Source of the DNA: Paenibacillus sp. FSL H7-0357
Lineage (GTDB): Bacteria; Bacillota; Bacilli; Paenibacillales; Paenibacillaceae
DNA length: 64,000 nt
NCBI RefSeq assembly: GCF_000758525.1
Contig: NZ_CP009241.1
Coordinates: forward strand, 3,348,001-3,412,000
Direction of reading: 5' to 3'
Under the pieces are notes generated by a model. The model was not told the DNA's origin and did no database searches. It saw only the letters and a program-made list of their open reading frames with translations. Made by a program: the position numbers and the translations under genes. Each line of letters starts with the position of its first letter. Within the stretch, counting starts at the first letter, position 1. Below are positions 8,460 to 17,659 of the stretch, piece by piece.

Positions 8460-10511
8460 ATGAACCTGTCTTTGGAAAAAATTGAAGTGAAGCAAATAAC
8501 TGGCGTGAGCGCTCAAAAGCAATCCGAGCTCCACGCCTTTGGCGTTTTTACAGTAAAGGATCTGCTGGAGTATTACCCATTCCGTTATGAGGATTTCCGC
8601 CCCCGCTCGCTGAGTGAAGTGAAGCATGGTGACAAGGCTACCCTGGTGGCCAAGGTGATTGGCATCCCTGTACTTCAGCGGTTTGGCGGCAAGTCGCGCT
8701 TAAGCTGCAAGATGGTGGCTGAACCCTGGATGTTCACCGCTACATGGTTCAATCAGCATTATGTGCGCGAGCAGTTGACTGTAGGCCGGGAGATCGTGTT
8801 AACCGGTAAATGGGACCAGAAGCGCAGCCAGATTACGGTGACGGATTATGAGTTCCCGGACCGAGGGGAGGGCAAGACAGGCACCCTGCAGCCGGTATAC
8901 TCTGTGGGCGGAAAGATTACCCAGTCCTGGATCCGCAAGGTTATTAACCAGGGCATGCAGCAGTTCGGAGAGATGATTCCGGAAATATTGCCGCACGTCA
9001 TTATGCGAAAATATGATTTTATGCCCCGCAAGCGGGCCATAGCGACGATCCACCAGCCGGAGGATACACGCGAAGGGCAGCAGGGACGGCGCAGAATGGT
9101 GTATGAAGAGCTGTTTCTGTTCCAGCTTAAGGTGCAGGCCTTCCGGGTGCTGAACCACGGTAGAATGGACGGTGTAGTGCATACAGTTGATAACTCTACC
9201 GTCCGCTCCTTTGTGCGCAGTCTGCCGTTTGAATTGACGGATGCGCAGAAGCATGTAGAGCTGGAGATTCTGCAGGACATGCGGTCCGGTTACTGCATGA
9301 ACCGGCTGCTGCAGGGGGATGTTGGCTCAGGCAAAACGGTGCTTGCGGCCATTGCGCTCTTTGCCACCGTGAGGTCGGGGTTTCAGGGCGCGCTGATGGT
9401 GCCGACGGAGATTCTGGCCGAGCAGCATATGCGCTCGCTGACCAAAATGTTTGAGCCGTTTGGCATCACGGTAGGCCTGTTGACGGGCAGTGTCTCAGGG
9501 CGCAAACGTAAGGATCTGCTGGCCTCACTGCAAATGGGCGTGCTGGACGTCGTGGTCGGCACCCATGCTTTGATACAGGATGATGTATTCTTCCGCGGGC
9601 TGGGGCTTGTGGTTACCGATGAACAGCACCGCTTCGGAGTGAACCAGCGCAGTGTCCTCCGGCGCAAAGGGTATAACCCGGATGTGCTGACGATGACGGC
9701 GACCCCGATCCCGCGGACATTGGCAATTACGGTCTTCGGGGATATGGACGTCTCGACTTTGTCAGAGCGGCCTAAAGGACGGGTTCCAATCACGACTTAT
9801 TGGGTGAAGCATGATCTGATGGAGCGTGTGCTGAACCTGGTCAGCCGTGAGATTGATCAAGGCCGTCAGGCCTATCTCATCTGCCCCCTGATCGAAGAGT
9901 CGGAGAAGCTGGATGTGCAGAACGCGATAGACCTGCATGTCCAGATGTCCCAGGCCTTTCCGAACTATAAAGTTGGGCTGCTGCATGGACGGATGACGCC
10001 GGGTGAGAAAGATGAAGTGATGCGCGCCTTCTACAGCAACGAGCTTCAGCTGCTTGTCTCCACTACGGTCGTGGAGGTTGGCGTCGATGTTCCCAATGCC
10101 ACGCTGATGATCATCATGGATGCGGACCGCTTCGGTTTGTCACAGCTGCATCAGCTGCGCGGGCGGGTCGGTAGAGGCCAGCATGCGTCATATTGTGTGC
10201 TTGTGGCTGATCCTAAGTCGGAGATCGGCCGGGAACGGATGACCGCCATGACCGATACGGACGACGGATTCGAGGTCTCCCGCCGTGATCTGGAGCTAAG
10301 AGGTCCGGGGGATTTCTTTGGTACGAAGCAAAGCGGTCTGCCGGAATTCCGGCTGGCGGACATGACTGCGGATTTTGAGACACTGGAGCAGGCGCGCGAC
10401 GATGCTGCGGAGCTGCTGAAGGATTCTTCCTTCTGGACATCCCCAGATTATGCACCGCTGCGGAGCTATTTGCAGAACGAACAAATATTCCAGGGAGATA
10501 TTATCGATTAA
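8460..10511 (+). CDS. recG: ATP-dependent DNA helicase RecG
   Basis: A 683-residue superfamily 2 helicase that reverses stalled replication forks and branch-migrates Holliday junctions. The N-terminal wedge/OB domain is followed by helicase motifs: GDVGSGKT (Walker A), TDEQHRFG (DExH box), TATPIPRT (motif III), VSTTVVEVGVDVP and QLRGRVGRG (motif VI). The C-terminal RecG segment includes RGPGDFFGTKQSGLPEF. Two ATGs at 8454 and 8460 are in frame; AGGGG at 8449-8453 has usable spacing only to 8460. The gene is tightly spaced behind the DegV gene. Confidence 0.95.
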   Translation: MNLSLEKIEVKQITGVSAQKQSELHAFGVFTVKDLLEYYPFRYEDFRPRSLSEVKHGDKATLVAKVIGIPVLQRFGGKSRLSCKMVAEPWMFTATWFNQHYVREQLTVGREIVLTGKWDQKRSQITVTDYEFPDRGEGKTGTLQPVYSVGGKITQSWIRKVINQGMQQFGEMIPEILPHVIMRKYDFMPRKRAIATIHQPEDTREGQQGRRRMVYEELFLFQLKVQAFRVLNHGRMDGVVHTVDNSTVRSFVRSLPFELTDAQKHVELEILQDMRSGYCMNRLLQGDVGSGKTVLAAIALFATVRSGFQGALMVPTEILAEQHMRSLTKMFEPFGITVGLLTGSVSGRKRKDLLASLQMGVLDVVVGTHALIQDDVFFRGLGLVVTDEQHRFGVNQRSVLRRKGYNPDVLTMTATPIPRTLAITVFGDMDVSTLSERPKGRVPITTYWVKHDLMERVLNLVSREIDQGRQAYLICPLIEESEKLDVQNAIDLHVQMSQAFPNYKVGLLHGRMTPGEKDEVMRAFYSNELQLLVSTTVVEVGVDVPNATLMIIMDADRFGLSQLHQLRGRVGRGQHASYCVLVADPKSEIGRERMTAMTDTDDGFEVSRRDLELRGPGDFFGTKQSGLPEFRLADMTADFETLEQARDDAAELLKDSSFWTSPDYAPLRSYLQNEQIFQGDIID

Positions 10512-10577
10512 TTAGGCACATGCGGCAACCTGCCCTCATATACTGTGAATGATTGGATATGACGGGAGGTGCTGCGC

Positions 10578-10865
10578 TTGGGTTATCAGCAATACGGAAT
10601 CAGCCCGCAGCTGGTGGAACGCATCAAGCTGAAGATGAAGAATCCGGCAGTCAAGGAACGCATCAAAAATATGATTAACGGTATTTCCAAGCAAGAGCTG
10701 CAGGACACAGGAGTTGTGCGCAGGCTGGTACGCAATGCTGCGGCAGTTATGGGTGAGAAGCTGTCGTCAGCCCAGGAAGAGCAAATCGTGAAATTTGTGA
10801 TCGCACAGAAGATTGATCCGAGCAATACGTTTCACCTGATCCGGTTATGGGGCATGTTCCGTTGA
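10578..10865 (+). CDS. spoVIF: Stage VI sporulation protein F (SpoVIF family)
   Basis: A 95-residue soluble protein resembling SpoVIF, which in Bacillus affects late coat assembly through GerE. The C-terminal half has the recognisable pattern VVRRLVRNAAAVMGEKLSS followed by a helix EEQIVKFVIAQKI. The TTG start at 10578 is chosen because GGGAGG at 10564-10569 is 8 nt away; an upstream GTG at 10569 would overlap that ribosome site. It follows recG and ends before a strong terminator. The family call is by motif recall only, and the N-terminus is more divergent. Confidence 0.75.
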   Translation: MGYQQYGISPQLVERIKLKMKNPAVKERIKNMINGISKQELQDTGVVRRLVRNAAAVMGEKLSSAQEEQIVKFVIAQKIDPSNTFHLIRLWGMFR

Positions 10866-10904
10866 AGAAACGGGCGGTTGCTAGACCCGGATCTGGCAGA
10901 TAGG

Positions 10905-10945
10905 AAAAGGCGTTCCCGCGCTGCAGCAGCGGGAACGCCTTTTTC
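10905..10945. terminator. Bidirectional terminator after spoVIF
   Basis: A 15-bp perfect stem AAAAGGCGTTCCCGC/GCGGGAACGCCTTTT with a short CTGCAGCA-type loop and T-runs on both strands. It also serves the convergent yitT-like gene. Confidence 0.9.
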
Positions 10946-10993
10946 ATAGGTAATAGCCATTCACAGTTCAGGAAAGTCCGGCAGAGTTATCTT

Positions 10994-11863
10994 TCAGCTG
11001 ATTTTTTTGCGGAAAAAATCGGCGATGCCCCGGCCCTGCGCTGCGCGCACGACAATGAGGCTGTCCTCGTCGCATTCCTTCACAATTGAAGTCAAAGTGG
11101 CTTCCTCCATCTTGCTGGCAAGACAGAAGAGCGTGCCTTTCTGTCCCTCCGGCCCGGAAGCCTGGACAAGTTTGGTCTCCCGCTCGAGCGATTGGTGGAG
11201 CGCTTTGGAGATTTCATCACAGTGGCTGCTGGTAATCCAGACAGCCCTGGAGCGCGATAGGTCCCGAAGCGAGATCCGGATGCCTTCAAAGGCCAGCAGA
11301 TAGGCGATAATGCTGTACATCGCCTGATCCCAGCCAAACAGCACACCTCCGAATAGCAGAATGACACAGTTGAGCAGCATAATGACGGTTTCCGCCGATT
11401 TCGGCAAGCTGCCGCTTAGCAAGACATAACCCTGTTCACTGGTCTTGTTGCTGATGCCGCCGAAGCGGATTGAAATACCGATTCCAAAGCCAAGGCAGAG
11501 ACCACCAGCTATTGCTGCAGCAAGCGGCTCACTGACAACGGCTGGAAAGTGATGCAAGGCCAATGAGCCTATGGTCAAGCAAATCAACCCGAGCATCGTA
11601 TAAAGGGCAAACCGGATGTCAATCTGCCTGCGTGACAAAAGAATAAACGGCAGATTGAACAGAAACAGAAACAGGCCAAGCCGCATTTCGGTAAGATGGG
11701 CGAGCAGAGCAGACAGTCCGGCAATTCCGCCAGGGACCAGCTTATGCGGAATCAGAAACAGCTCCAGCCCGACAGCGGCCAGCAGTCCTCCGCCAATAAC
11801 GGAGAGAATGCGGATTCCCTTGTGCTGTGGCGGGGTGTATTCCCCGCGTAAACGTTTCTTCAT
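10994..11863 (-). CDS. YitT family membrane protein (DUF161/DUF2179)
   Basis: A 289-residue integral membrane protein. It has five hydrophobic segments in the first 190 residues, including the conserved loop LIPHKLVPGGIAGLSALL near 45-62. A cytoplasmic DUF2179 domain (about 200-285) follows and ends in VVRAAQGRGIADFF. YitT-family proteins are widespread in Firmicutes and their transport function is unresolved. ATG 11863 is preferred over an upstream ATG because GGGAGGGA lies directly before it. The gene is 31 nt downstream of khtU and may be read from the same transcript. Confidence 0.88.
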   Translation of the reverse strand: MKKRLRGEYTPPQHKGIRILSVIGGGLLAAVGLELFLIPHKLVPGGIAGLSALLAHLTEMRLGLFLFLFNLPFILLSRRQIDIRFALYTMLGLICLTIGSLALHHFPAVVSEPLAAAIAGGLCLGFGIGISIRFGGISNKTSEQGYVLLSGSLPKSAETVIMLLNCVILLFGGVLFGWDQAMYSIIAYLLAFEGIRISLRDLSRSRAVWITSSHCDEISKALHQSLERETKLVQASGPEGQKGTLFCLASKMEEATLTSIVKECDEDSLIVVRAAQGRGIADFFRKKIS

Positions 11864-11894
11864 ACACGTCCCTCCCTTCAACAGGGAACTCTAT

Positions 11895-13142
11895 TTACTC
11901 TTTGTCGAGTACAGGGGCGGCTTGTTTCGCTTTGCGTGCGAGATGCCGCTTTTCGAATTTGAATACCTTATCCAGGAGCTTGTAAATCGTCTTGGACTCC
12001 TTTGTCAGCAGCGGACCAAGGATGGCCAGCATCAGAACGTACATGGCAGCGAATGGCTGAAGGATCGCCATCAGTCCGCCCGCTTTGCCAAGATTGGCCA
12101 TAATAATGGAGAACTCCCCACGGGAGACGATAGTTAGGCCAATGTTGGACGAAGCCCGCGGACTGAGACCTGCACTGCGTCCCGCCAGCATTCCTGCCAA
12201 GAAATTTCCGAACAGTGTTATGATTACCGCAGCTAATGAATACCAGAACGCTTCTCCTCCGAGGGAGAGCGGGTCAATGGTCAAACCGAAGCTGAAAAAG
12301 AAGATGGCTCCAAAGAAGTCACGGAACGGGATGACCAGTTTCTCAATCCGTTTCACATGCTCGGTTTCGGCGAGCACCAGCCCGACAAGCAATGCTCCGA
12401 TCGCTTCGGCAACATGGATCGTTTCGGAGAAGCCGGCAATGAGAAAGAGGGCACCGAAAATGACAAGCGCGAATAATTCACTGGAACGGATGTTCAGGAC
12501 GCGGTTGAGCCAGGGAACTAGCTTGCGTCCGATAATGAGGAGGGCCAGCATATATCCAAGCGCGAGCAGCGCGGACAGCAGTACGCCGCCAAGCGACGAA
12601 GAGCCGCTGAGGACAAGGCCCGAGAGAATGGAGATGTAGACTGCGAGAAATACATCCTCAAACATGATGATGCCGAGAATCATTTCGGTCTCGGGATTTG
12701 CGGTTCGCTTCAAATCAACCAATACCTTGGCTACAATCGCACTGGAAGAGATCGTGGTGATTCCGGCAATAATTAGAATCTCCTCCAGAGGGAAACCGAG
12801 TGCCCAGCCGAGGACCAGCCCCAGTGTAAAATTGATCAGGATATATATCGTACCGCCAGTTACGATCGACCGTCCTGCTTTGACAAGCCGGCCCACGGAG
12901 AACTCCAGCCCCAGATAGAACAGCAGGAAGAGTACGCCGATGCGGCCCATAAATTCGATCAGGGAAGCACTTTCGATAAAGCGGAAATCGAGATGCCAAA
13001 TTTTGAAGGCGTGGGGCCCAACGGCCATCCCGATTAGAATATAGAAAGGAATTACAGAAAAGCGGAGTTTGGTGGAGATGATTCCGGCAAGCGCAATCAG
13101 GACAATGGCCAGGCCAACTTCAAAAATAATATAATGGCTCAT
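11895..13142 (-). CDS. khtU: K+/H+ antiporter membrane subunit (KhtU-like, CPA2 family)
   Basis: A 415-residue CPA2 antiporter with about 12-13 hydrophobic segments and no C-terminal RCK domain of its own. Typical Kef/Na-H-exchanger stretches are present, for example FLLFYLGLEFSVGRL near 70 and ISSSAIVAKVL near 130. The gene begins 3 nt after the stop of the regulatory subunit, so the two are translationally coupled. In B. subtilis, KhtT-KhtU exports K+ (and other monovalent cations) and is activated by K+, alkaline pH and loss of c-di-AMP binding. Substrate here is inferred from that pairing, not from residues. Confidence 0.87.
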   Translation of the reverse strand: MSHYIIFEVGLAIVLIALAGIISTKLRFSVIPFYILIGMAVGPHAFKIWHLDFRFIESASLIEFMGRIGVLFLLFYLGLEFSVGRLVKAGRSIVTGGTIYILINFTLGLVLGWALGFPLEEILIIAGITTISSSAIVAKVLVDLKRTANPETEMILGIIMFEDVFLAVYISILSGLVLSGSSSLGGVLLSALLALGYMLALLIIGRKLVPWLNRVLNIRSSELFALVIFGALFLIAGFSETIHVAEAIGALLVGLVLAETEHVKRIEKLVIPFRDFFGAIFFFSFGLTIDPLSLGGEAFWYSLAAVIITLFGNFLAGMLAGRSAGLSPRASSNIGLTIVSRGEFSIIMANLGKAGGLMAILQPFAAMYVLMLAILGPLLTKESKTIYKLLDKVFKFEKRHLARKAKQAAPVLDKE

Positions 13143-13145
13143 CTA

Positions 13146-13640
13146 TTAACCACATCCATTTCGTAGAATGTGTTTGAACTGCTTATGCTGATGTCTCTCC
13201 CCGGCAGCGACAACGGTGCAGTCCGCTTTCAGCAAAACTTCCGGTCCAGGACTCAGATGTTTCTGGTGGTTTTTTTCAATGATCGCAATAATAGTGACGC
13301 CTGCACGTGCACGTACATCCAATTCGCCGATCGTATGCCCGATGCACTTGAATCCTAACTCGAGGCGGTACCATTCGATGATCAAATCATCCAGTGCCAC
13401 CTCAATGGACTCCAGGGCCTTGGGCTTGTAGGTGACTCCGCCGACAATGGCAGAGATATGCCTAGCTTCATCATCGTCCAGTGTAACCATGGATACACTC
13501 TGATCCGGATCATCATAATCAAAATGGTACAGCTCGCGTCTGCCGTCGTCATGCACAATGACCACTAGCTTGTCGCCGCTGCGCGTTTGCAGCAGAAATT
13601 TTTTGCCGATTCCCGGCAGATCTGATTCTCTATAGTTCAT
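13146..13640 (-). CDS. khtT: Antiporter regulatory subunit with RCK-C domain (KhtT-like)
   Basis: A 164-residue cytosolic protein. The N-terminal segment DLPGIGKKF and HDDGRRE match KhtT/YhaT, and the C-terminal half (about 75-160) is an RCK-C (TrkA-C) ligand-binding domain with the pattern [20 protein letters not shown]. In B. subtilis KhtT inhibits KhtU, and the RCK-C domain binds c-di-AMP. The ATG is preceded by GGAGG at 9-nt spacing. It is the first gene of the khtT-khtU unit. No third khtS homologue is recognisable, although a small membrane-protein gene lies just upstream on the same strand. Confidence 0.88.
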   Translation of the reverse strand: MNYRESDLPGIGKKFLLQTRSGDKLVVIVHDDGRRELYHFDYDDPDQSVSMVTLDDDEARHISAIVGGVTYKPKALESIEVALDDLIIEWYRLELGFKCIGHTIGELDVRARAGVTIIAIIEKNHQKHLSPGPEVLLKADCTVVAAGERHQHKQFKHILRNGCG

Positions 13641-13715
13641 GAAAGTCCAGCCTCCAATTGATATGTCTTAAGATTGTTCTTCTGTGAGAGTAAATATGCA
13701 TTTCTATTTCTGCCG

Positions 13716-14081
13716 TTAAATGGGGCGATGCACCAAATTTGAAGTATATCTAAGCGGTTGCAGCAGCAGCCGCTTCAGCGTAATGTAAATAATTGGGGAA
13801 AGCGAAACCACAAGTACAGGTACGGGAGGTTCCGGCAGAACTACCGGAGTGATCCCATGATGCGGTAAGCGGACAGCGGGTACAAATTTAATAGGTGTTG
13901 AATGTGCACGAACTGGCGTCGCCATTTTATGCTCATAGCGTTCAAATTTGTGGGTCTCCCCTTCATCCTTCACAGTGCTGAAAGCACTGATGGCTCCTGC
14001 TATCAGGGTAAACAGAAGAATCGGAATAAATGCGGCCCGAAGCAGTTTTGAGTAGGAAAAATACGCTAGATATGCCCTCAT
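13716..14081 (-). CDS. Small two-helix membrane protein of unknown function
   Basis: A 121-residue basic protein that I do not recognise. Hydrophobic segments lie at about 13-33 (ending before STVKDEGE) and about 85-103. Between them is a segment rich in His, Pro and Val. The ribosome site AGGAGGTGAT before ATG 14081 is close to ideal, which is the best evidence that the gene is real. It is 75 nt upstream of khtT on the same strand and could be cotranscribed with the antiporter, so a role in ion transport is possible but not shown. Confidence 0.65.
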   Translation of the reverse strand: MRAYLAYFSYSKLLRAAFIPILLFTLIAGAISAFSTVKDEGETHKFERYEHKMATPVRAHSTPIKFVPAVRLPHHGITPVVLPEPPVPVLVVSLSPIIYITLKRLLLQPLRYTSNLVHRPI

Positions 14082-14262
14082 GAGATCACCTCCTTACTGT
14101 ATCTTGTATATAAAGCATAACATACGTTCTTGTGCCGGGCCAAATTCAAATCAGCTCTTTTTTCATTTTACAAGGCTGAAAAACTGAAACTGATGGAGAA
14201 ATAAAGCGTATTTTAAAGTAAATCGTACTTTTAATATTTTTTTTGAAAGAGGAGAGATGGAT

Positions 14263-14682
14263 TTGAACGGACAGAGCTTTATTAGCGGTTTTGGGCAATT
14301 TCCGCAGGGCAGTTTTTTTTGGAGTTTTATTTATGGAATGCCTTTCTTTTTTAAGCTGATTTTTTTGCTGGTGATTGGTTTTTTTATCTTTTTTATCATC
14401 AAAGCCATCGGCATCTGGAGTAGCAATAATGCCAGTCCCTTGGTCTCCGCGTACGCTGCGGCCGTGACCAAACGGACACAGGTCTGGGGCGGATCAGGCG
14501 ACTCCGGGGCCCACACGAGCTACTATGTAACTTTTGAGTTTCAAGATGGACGCCGCGTCGAACTGCAGGTACCAAATAAGGCCTTTGGATTGATTGTTGA
14601 AGGAGACCGGGGGGAGCTTGTATATCAGGGAACCAGGTTTAAGGGCTTTGAGCATCCCGGTTTTCAAAATACTGAAGGCTGA
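14263..14682 (+). CDS. DUF2500 family membrane protein
   Basis: A 139-residue protein with an N-terminal transmembrane helix rich in Phe (about 28-50), followed by an extracytoplasmic or cytosolic beta domain with YYVTFEFQDGRRVELQVP and a C-terminal segment RGELVYQGTRFKGF, which is the DUF2500 pattern. No function is known for the family. An ATG at 14257 is only 2 nt from the GGAG ribosome site, while TTG 14263 has 8-nt spacing, so the second is preferred. The gene is monocistronic and divergent from the khtTU side. Confidence 0.8.
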   Translation: MNGQSFISGFGQFPQGSFFWSFIYGMPFFFKLIFLLVIGFFIFFIIKAIGIWSSNNASPLVSAYAAAVTKRTQVWGGSGDSGAHTSYYVTFEFQDGRRVELQVPNKAFGLIVEGDRGELVYQGTRFKGFEHPGFQNTEG

Positions 14683-14821
14683 TCGTCGTTGTTTGCAGAT
14701 GTTTCTGAGCAAGCTTTGAAAAATGTCCTTAAATTTTCAGAATTCCGCGGTTAATTTTGGGTAAAACTCCATATAAGTGATTTGCTATACACCACTTTAT
14801 AACATGGGAGGAGCTGACAGC

Positions 14822-17554
14822 TTGAATTCGAACTCTGCAAATCAACAAGATCAACAGCCGTTTCATCTGCTGGAGAAAGAGGAAGTCCTGAAACGGCTGG
14901 AGACAAGAGAAGAGGGATTAACTTCAGAACAGGCGGCGCAGCTGCTGGAACGGTACGGGAAAAATATGCTGCAGGAGGCAAAGCCAAAGTCACTGCTGGC
15001 CAAATTTATTGAGCAGTTCAAAAATGTAATGATCTTTATTCTGCTGGCGGCCGCGGTGCTGTCGGGTATTCTTGGGGAATGGACGGATACAATCATCATC
15101 CTGCTGGTTGTTATATTGAATGCGGTGCTTGGAGTCATCCAGGAAAATAAGGCAGAACAGGCCCTGGAAGCGCTGAAAAGCATGTCTTCGCCGCATGCCC
15201 GGGTCCGCCGCGGTGGTCAGGTGACGGAGATCAAGAGTGAGGAGCTTGTGCCCGGTGATATTGTCCTGCTGGAAGCAGGCAATGTCGTACCTGCCGATGT
15301 CAGGCTGCTGGAAACAGCATCACTTCAGACGGAGGAAGCTGCGTTAACCGGTGAGTCGCTGCCTTCGGATAAGCATGCCGACAAACTGGAGGGGACAGAT
15401 CTCGTAATAGGCGACCGGACAAATATGGCATATATGAGCAGCAGCGTCACGTACGGAAGAGCTGTTGGCGTCGTTACCGCCACGGGGATGAAGACTGAGG
15501 TCGGAAGAATTGCCGGCTTTATCGCAGAGGAAGAAACAGATGTCACTCCGCTGCAGAAAAAGCTGGATGAACTGGGAAAATACTTCACCTATATTATTCT
15601 GGGTGTGTGTGTAGTCATTTTTGCCGTAGGATTGCTCCAGGGCAGAGAAATGCTGGATATGCTGCTCACCTCGATCTCACTGGCGGTTGCGGCGATTCCT
15701 GAAGGACTGCCGGCGATCGTAACGATCATTCTGGCGCTTGGCGTTCAGCGCATGGCCGGACGCAAAGCGATTATCCGCAAGCTGCCTGCGGTGGAGACGC
15801 TCGGTAGCACTGAAATTATCTGCTCCGACAAAACAGGAACATTGACACTCAACAAAATGACTGTCGAGAAGCTGTACGCCAATGGAGCAACTATTGAGGC
15901 GACCGAACAGCTCAAGGAAACTCCGGGCGGTGAGCTGCTGCTGCAGGCGATGACGCTGTGTAATGATTCCAGCATTGACGAAGGCAGCACTACCGGCAAG
16001 CAAGGTTCAGAGAACACAAAGGGGGATAAAGCCAGCGGGACCAAAAGCGGCAAAGCGATTATCGGGGATCCCACGGAGACAGCCCTTGTGGACTATGCGC
16101 TGAGCATCGGCACTGACAAGCGGGAGCTGGAGAAGCAGTATCCCCGGAAAAGCGAGCTGCCCTTTGACTCGGACCGCAAGCTGATGACAACGATTCATCA
16201 GGTGGAGGCAGGGAAGTTCCGCGGGCTTACGAAAGGTGCTCCCGATGTGCTGCTTTCCAAGTGCAGCCATATTTATGAGGCCGGGGAGCTCATTCCGCTC
16301 ACAGAGGAGCATTCCCGCAAGATTACTGCAAGCAATAAGGCCCTTGCCGACGAAGCGCTGCGGGTGCTGGCTTTTGCCTACCGTGATTATGCAGAGCTTC
16401 CAGACAAACCTTCACCGGACACAACAGAGAAGGATCTGGTATTTATCGGCCTCGTCGGGATGATTGATCCTCCCCGCGATGAAGTGCGCGACGCTGTAGC
16501 GGTCTGCCGCAAGGCGGGGATCCGTCCGGTCATGATTACCGGAGACCACAGGGACACTGCTGCGGCTATCGCCAAACGGCTGGGTATCATCGATGACGAC
16601 AAGAGTGTATTGACCGGACGCGAACTGGATAAGATCAGCGAGGCGGATTTTGCCAATAGGGTCGAGGACTATTCCGTATATGCCCGTGTTTCTCCGGAGC
16701 ATAAGGTAAGGATCGTCAAAGCGTGGAGAAAAAAGGGCAAGATCGTCGCTATGACTGGAGACGGGGTGAACGATGCACCGGCTTTGAAGTCAGCGGATAT
16801 CGGTGTGGGCATGGGGATTACGGGAACGGATGTCGCGAAAGGCGTATCCGACATGGTGCTGGCCGACGATAACTTCACGACCATTGTAGTTGCGGTGGAG
16901 GAAGGACGGAAGGTATACAGCAATATCCGCAAAGCCATCCAGTTCCTGCTCTCCGCCAACCTTGGGGAAGTGCTGACCTTGTTCATCGCCACAATGATCG
17001 GCTGGCGGATTCTTGAGCCTATCCACATCCTCTGGATCAACCTGGTGACGGATACGCTGCCTGCGCTGGCACTGGGGCTGGAAAAAGCCGGGGAAGATGT
17101 AATGACGAAGAAACCTCGAAAGTCCAGCAGCAGTATTTTTTCCGGTGGTGTGGGGGCAGGGATTGTCTATCAGGGGATCATCGAAGCGGCACTGACGCTG
17201 CTCGTCTATTACTGGGCGCATACCCATTATGATGAGGGTGTCGCCGTTACGATGGCTTTTGCCACCCTTGGTCTGCTTCAAATTACACATGCCTTCAACG
17301 TCAGATCCAATACGAAATCTCTGTTCCAGATCGGCTTGTTCAGCAACAAATATATGCTGGGCGCGTCGGTGATTTCCGGACTGCTGCTGGTGCTGGTCAT
17401 CATTATTCCGGGTCTGAACGATTGGTTTGGTGTACAGCATCTGAACGGTTTGCAGTGGTGGATTGTCTGCGGGGCAGCCGTGTCCATCGTTGTTTTAGTT
17501 GAACTGGTGAAGCTGTTTGTCCGGCTGAGCGGCAAAGGCAAAGGTTGGGACTAG
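14822..17554 (+). CDS. Calcium-translocating P-type ATPase (SERCA/PMR1 type)
   Basis: A 910-residue P2A-type ATPase that pumps Ca2+ (or Mn2+) out of the cytoplasm; B. subtilis YloB is a relative. It has an actuator domain with LTGESLPSDKH and VAAIPEGLPA in M4, which carries the cation-site Glu. The phosphorylation site is SDKTGTLTLNKMT, and the hinge is MTGDGVNDAPALK. Ten membrane segments are expected. The TTG start at 14822 fits GGGAGGAG at 14806-14813. An odd feature is a Lys/Gly/Ser-rich insertion (around residue 395) inside the nucleotide-binding domain, between CNDSSID and IIGDPTE, which is probably a surface loop. The strand ends at a bidirectional terminator. Confidence 0.9.
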   Translation: MNSNSANQQDQQPFHLLEKEEVLKRLETREEGLTSEQAAQLLERYGKNMLQEAKPKSLLAKFIEQFKNVMIFILLAAAVLSGILGEWTDTIIILLVVILNAVLGVIQENKAEQALEALKSMSSPHARVRRGGQVTEIKSEELVPGDIVLLEAGNVVPADVRLLETASLQTEEAALTGESLPSDKHADKLEGTDLVIGDRTNMAYMSSSVTYGRAVGVVTATGMKTEVGRIAGFIAEEETDVTPLQKKLDELGKYFTYIILGVCVVIFAVGLLQGREMLDMLLTSISLAVAAIPEGLPAIVTIILALGVQRMAGRKAIIRKLPAVETLGSTEIICSDKTGTLTLNKMTVEKLYANGATIEATEQLKETPGGELLLQAMTLCNDSSIDEGSTTGKQGSENTKGDKASGTKSGKAIIGDPTETALVDYALSIGTDKRELEKQYPRKSELPFDSDRKLMTTIHQVEAGKFRGLTKGAPDVLLSKCSHIYEAGELIPLTEEHSRKITASNKALADEALRVLAFAYRDYAELPDKPSPDTTEKDLVFIGLVGMIDPPRDEVRDAVAVCRKAGIRPVMITGDHRDTAAAIAKRLGIIDDDKSVLTGRELDKISEADFANRVEDYSVYARVSPEHKVRIVKAWRKKGKIVAMTGDGVNDAPALKSADIGVGMGITGTDVAKGVSDMVLADDNFTTIVVAVEEGRKVYSNIRKAIQFLLSANLGEVLTLFIATMIGWRILEPIHILWINLVTDTLPALALGLEKAGEDVMTKKPRKSSSSIFSGGVGAGIVYQGIIEAALTLLVYYWAHTHYDEGVAVTMAFATLGLLQITHAFNVRSNTKSLFQIGLFSNKYMLGASVISGLLLVLVIIIPGLNDWFGVQHLNGLQWWIVCGAAVSIVVLVELVKLFVRLSGKGKGWD

Positions 17555-17591
17555 TGAAACCGGATCACATCAGTTGATTTAAAATGTAAAA

Positions 17592-17632
17592 AAGAGCTTG
17601 GTCTTCTTTAGCAGAAGACCAGGCTCTTCTTT
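17592..17632. terminator. Bidirectional terminator between the ATPase and NlpC genes
   Basis: A 16-bp stem AAGAGCTTGGTCTTCT/AGAAGACCAGGCTCTT (one G-U pair) with a five-base loop. A-rich and T-rich flanks serve the two convergent genes. Confidence 0.87.
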
Positions 17633-17659
17633 ACTTCAGCAGCCTAAGCAGCTATGTGG

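Noticed and set aside
16790..17440. A 216-codon open frame opposite the Ca2+ ATPase
   Set aside because: His/Gln/Arg-rich antisense product without any domain; the sense gene is certain.
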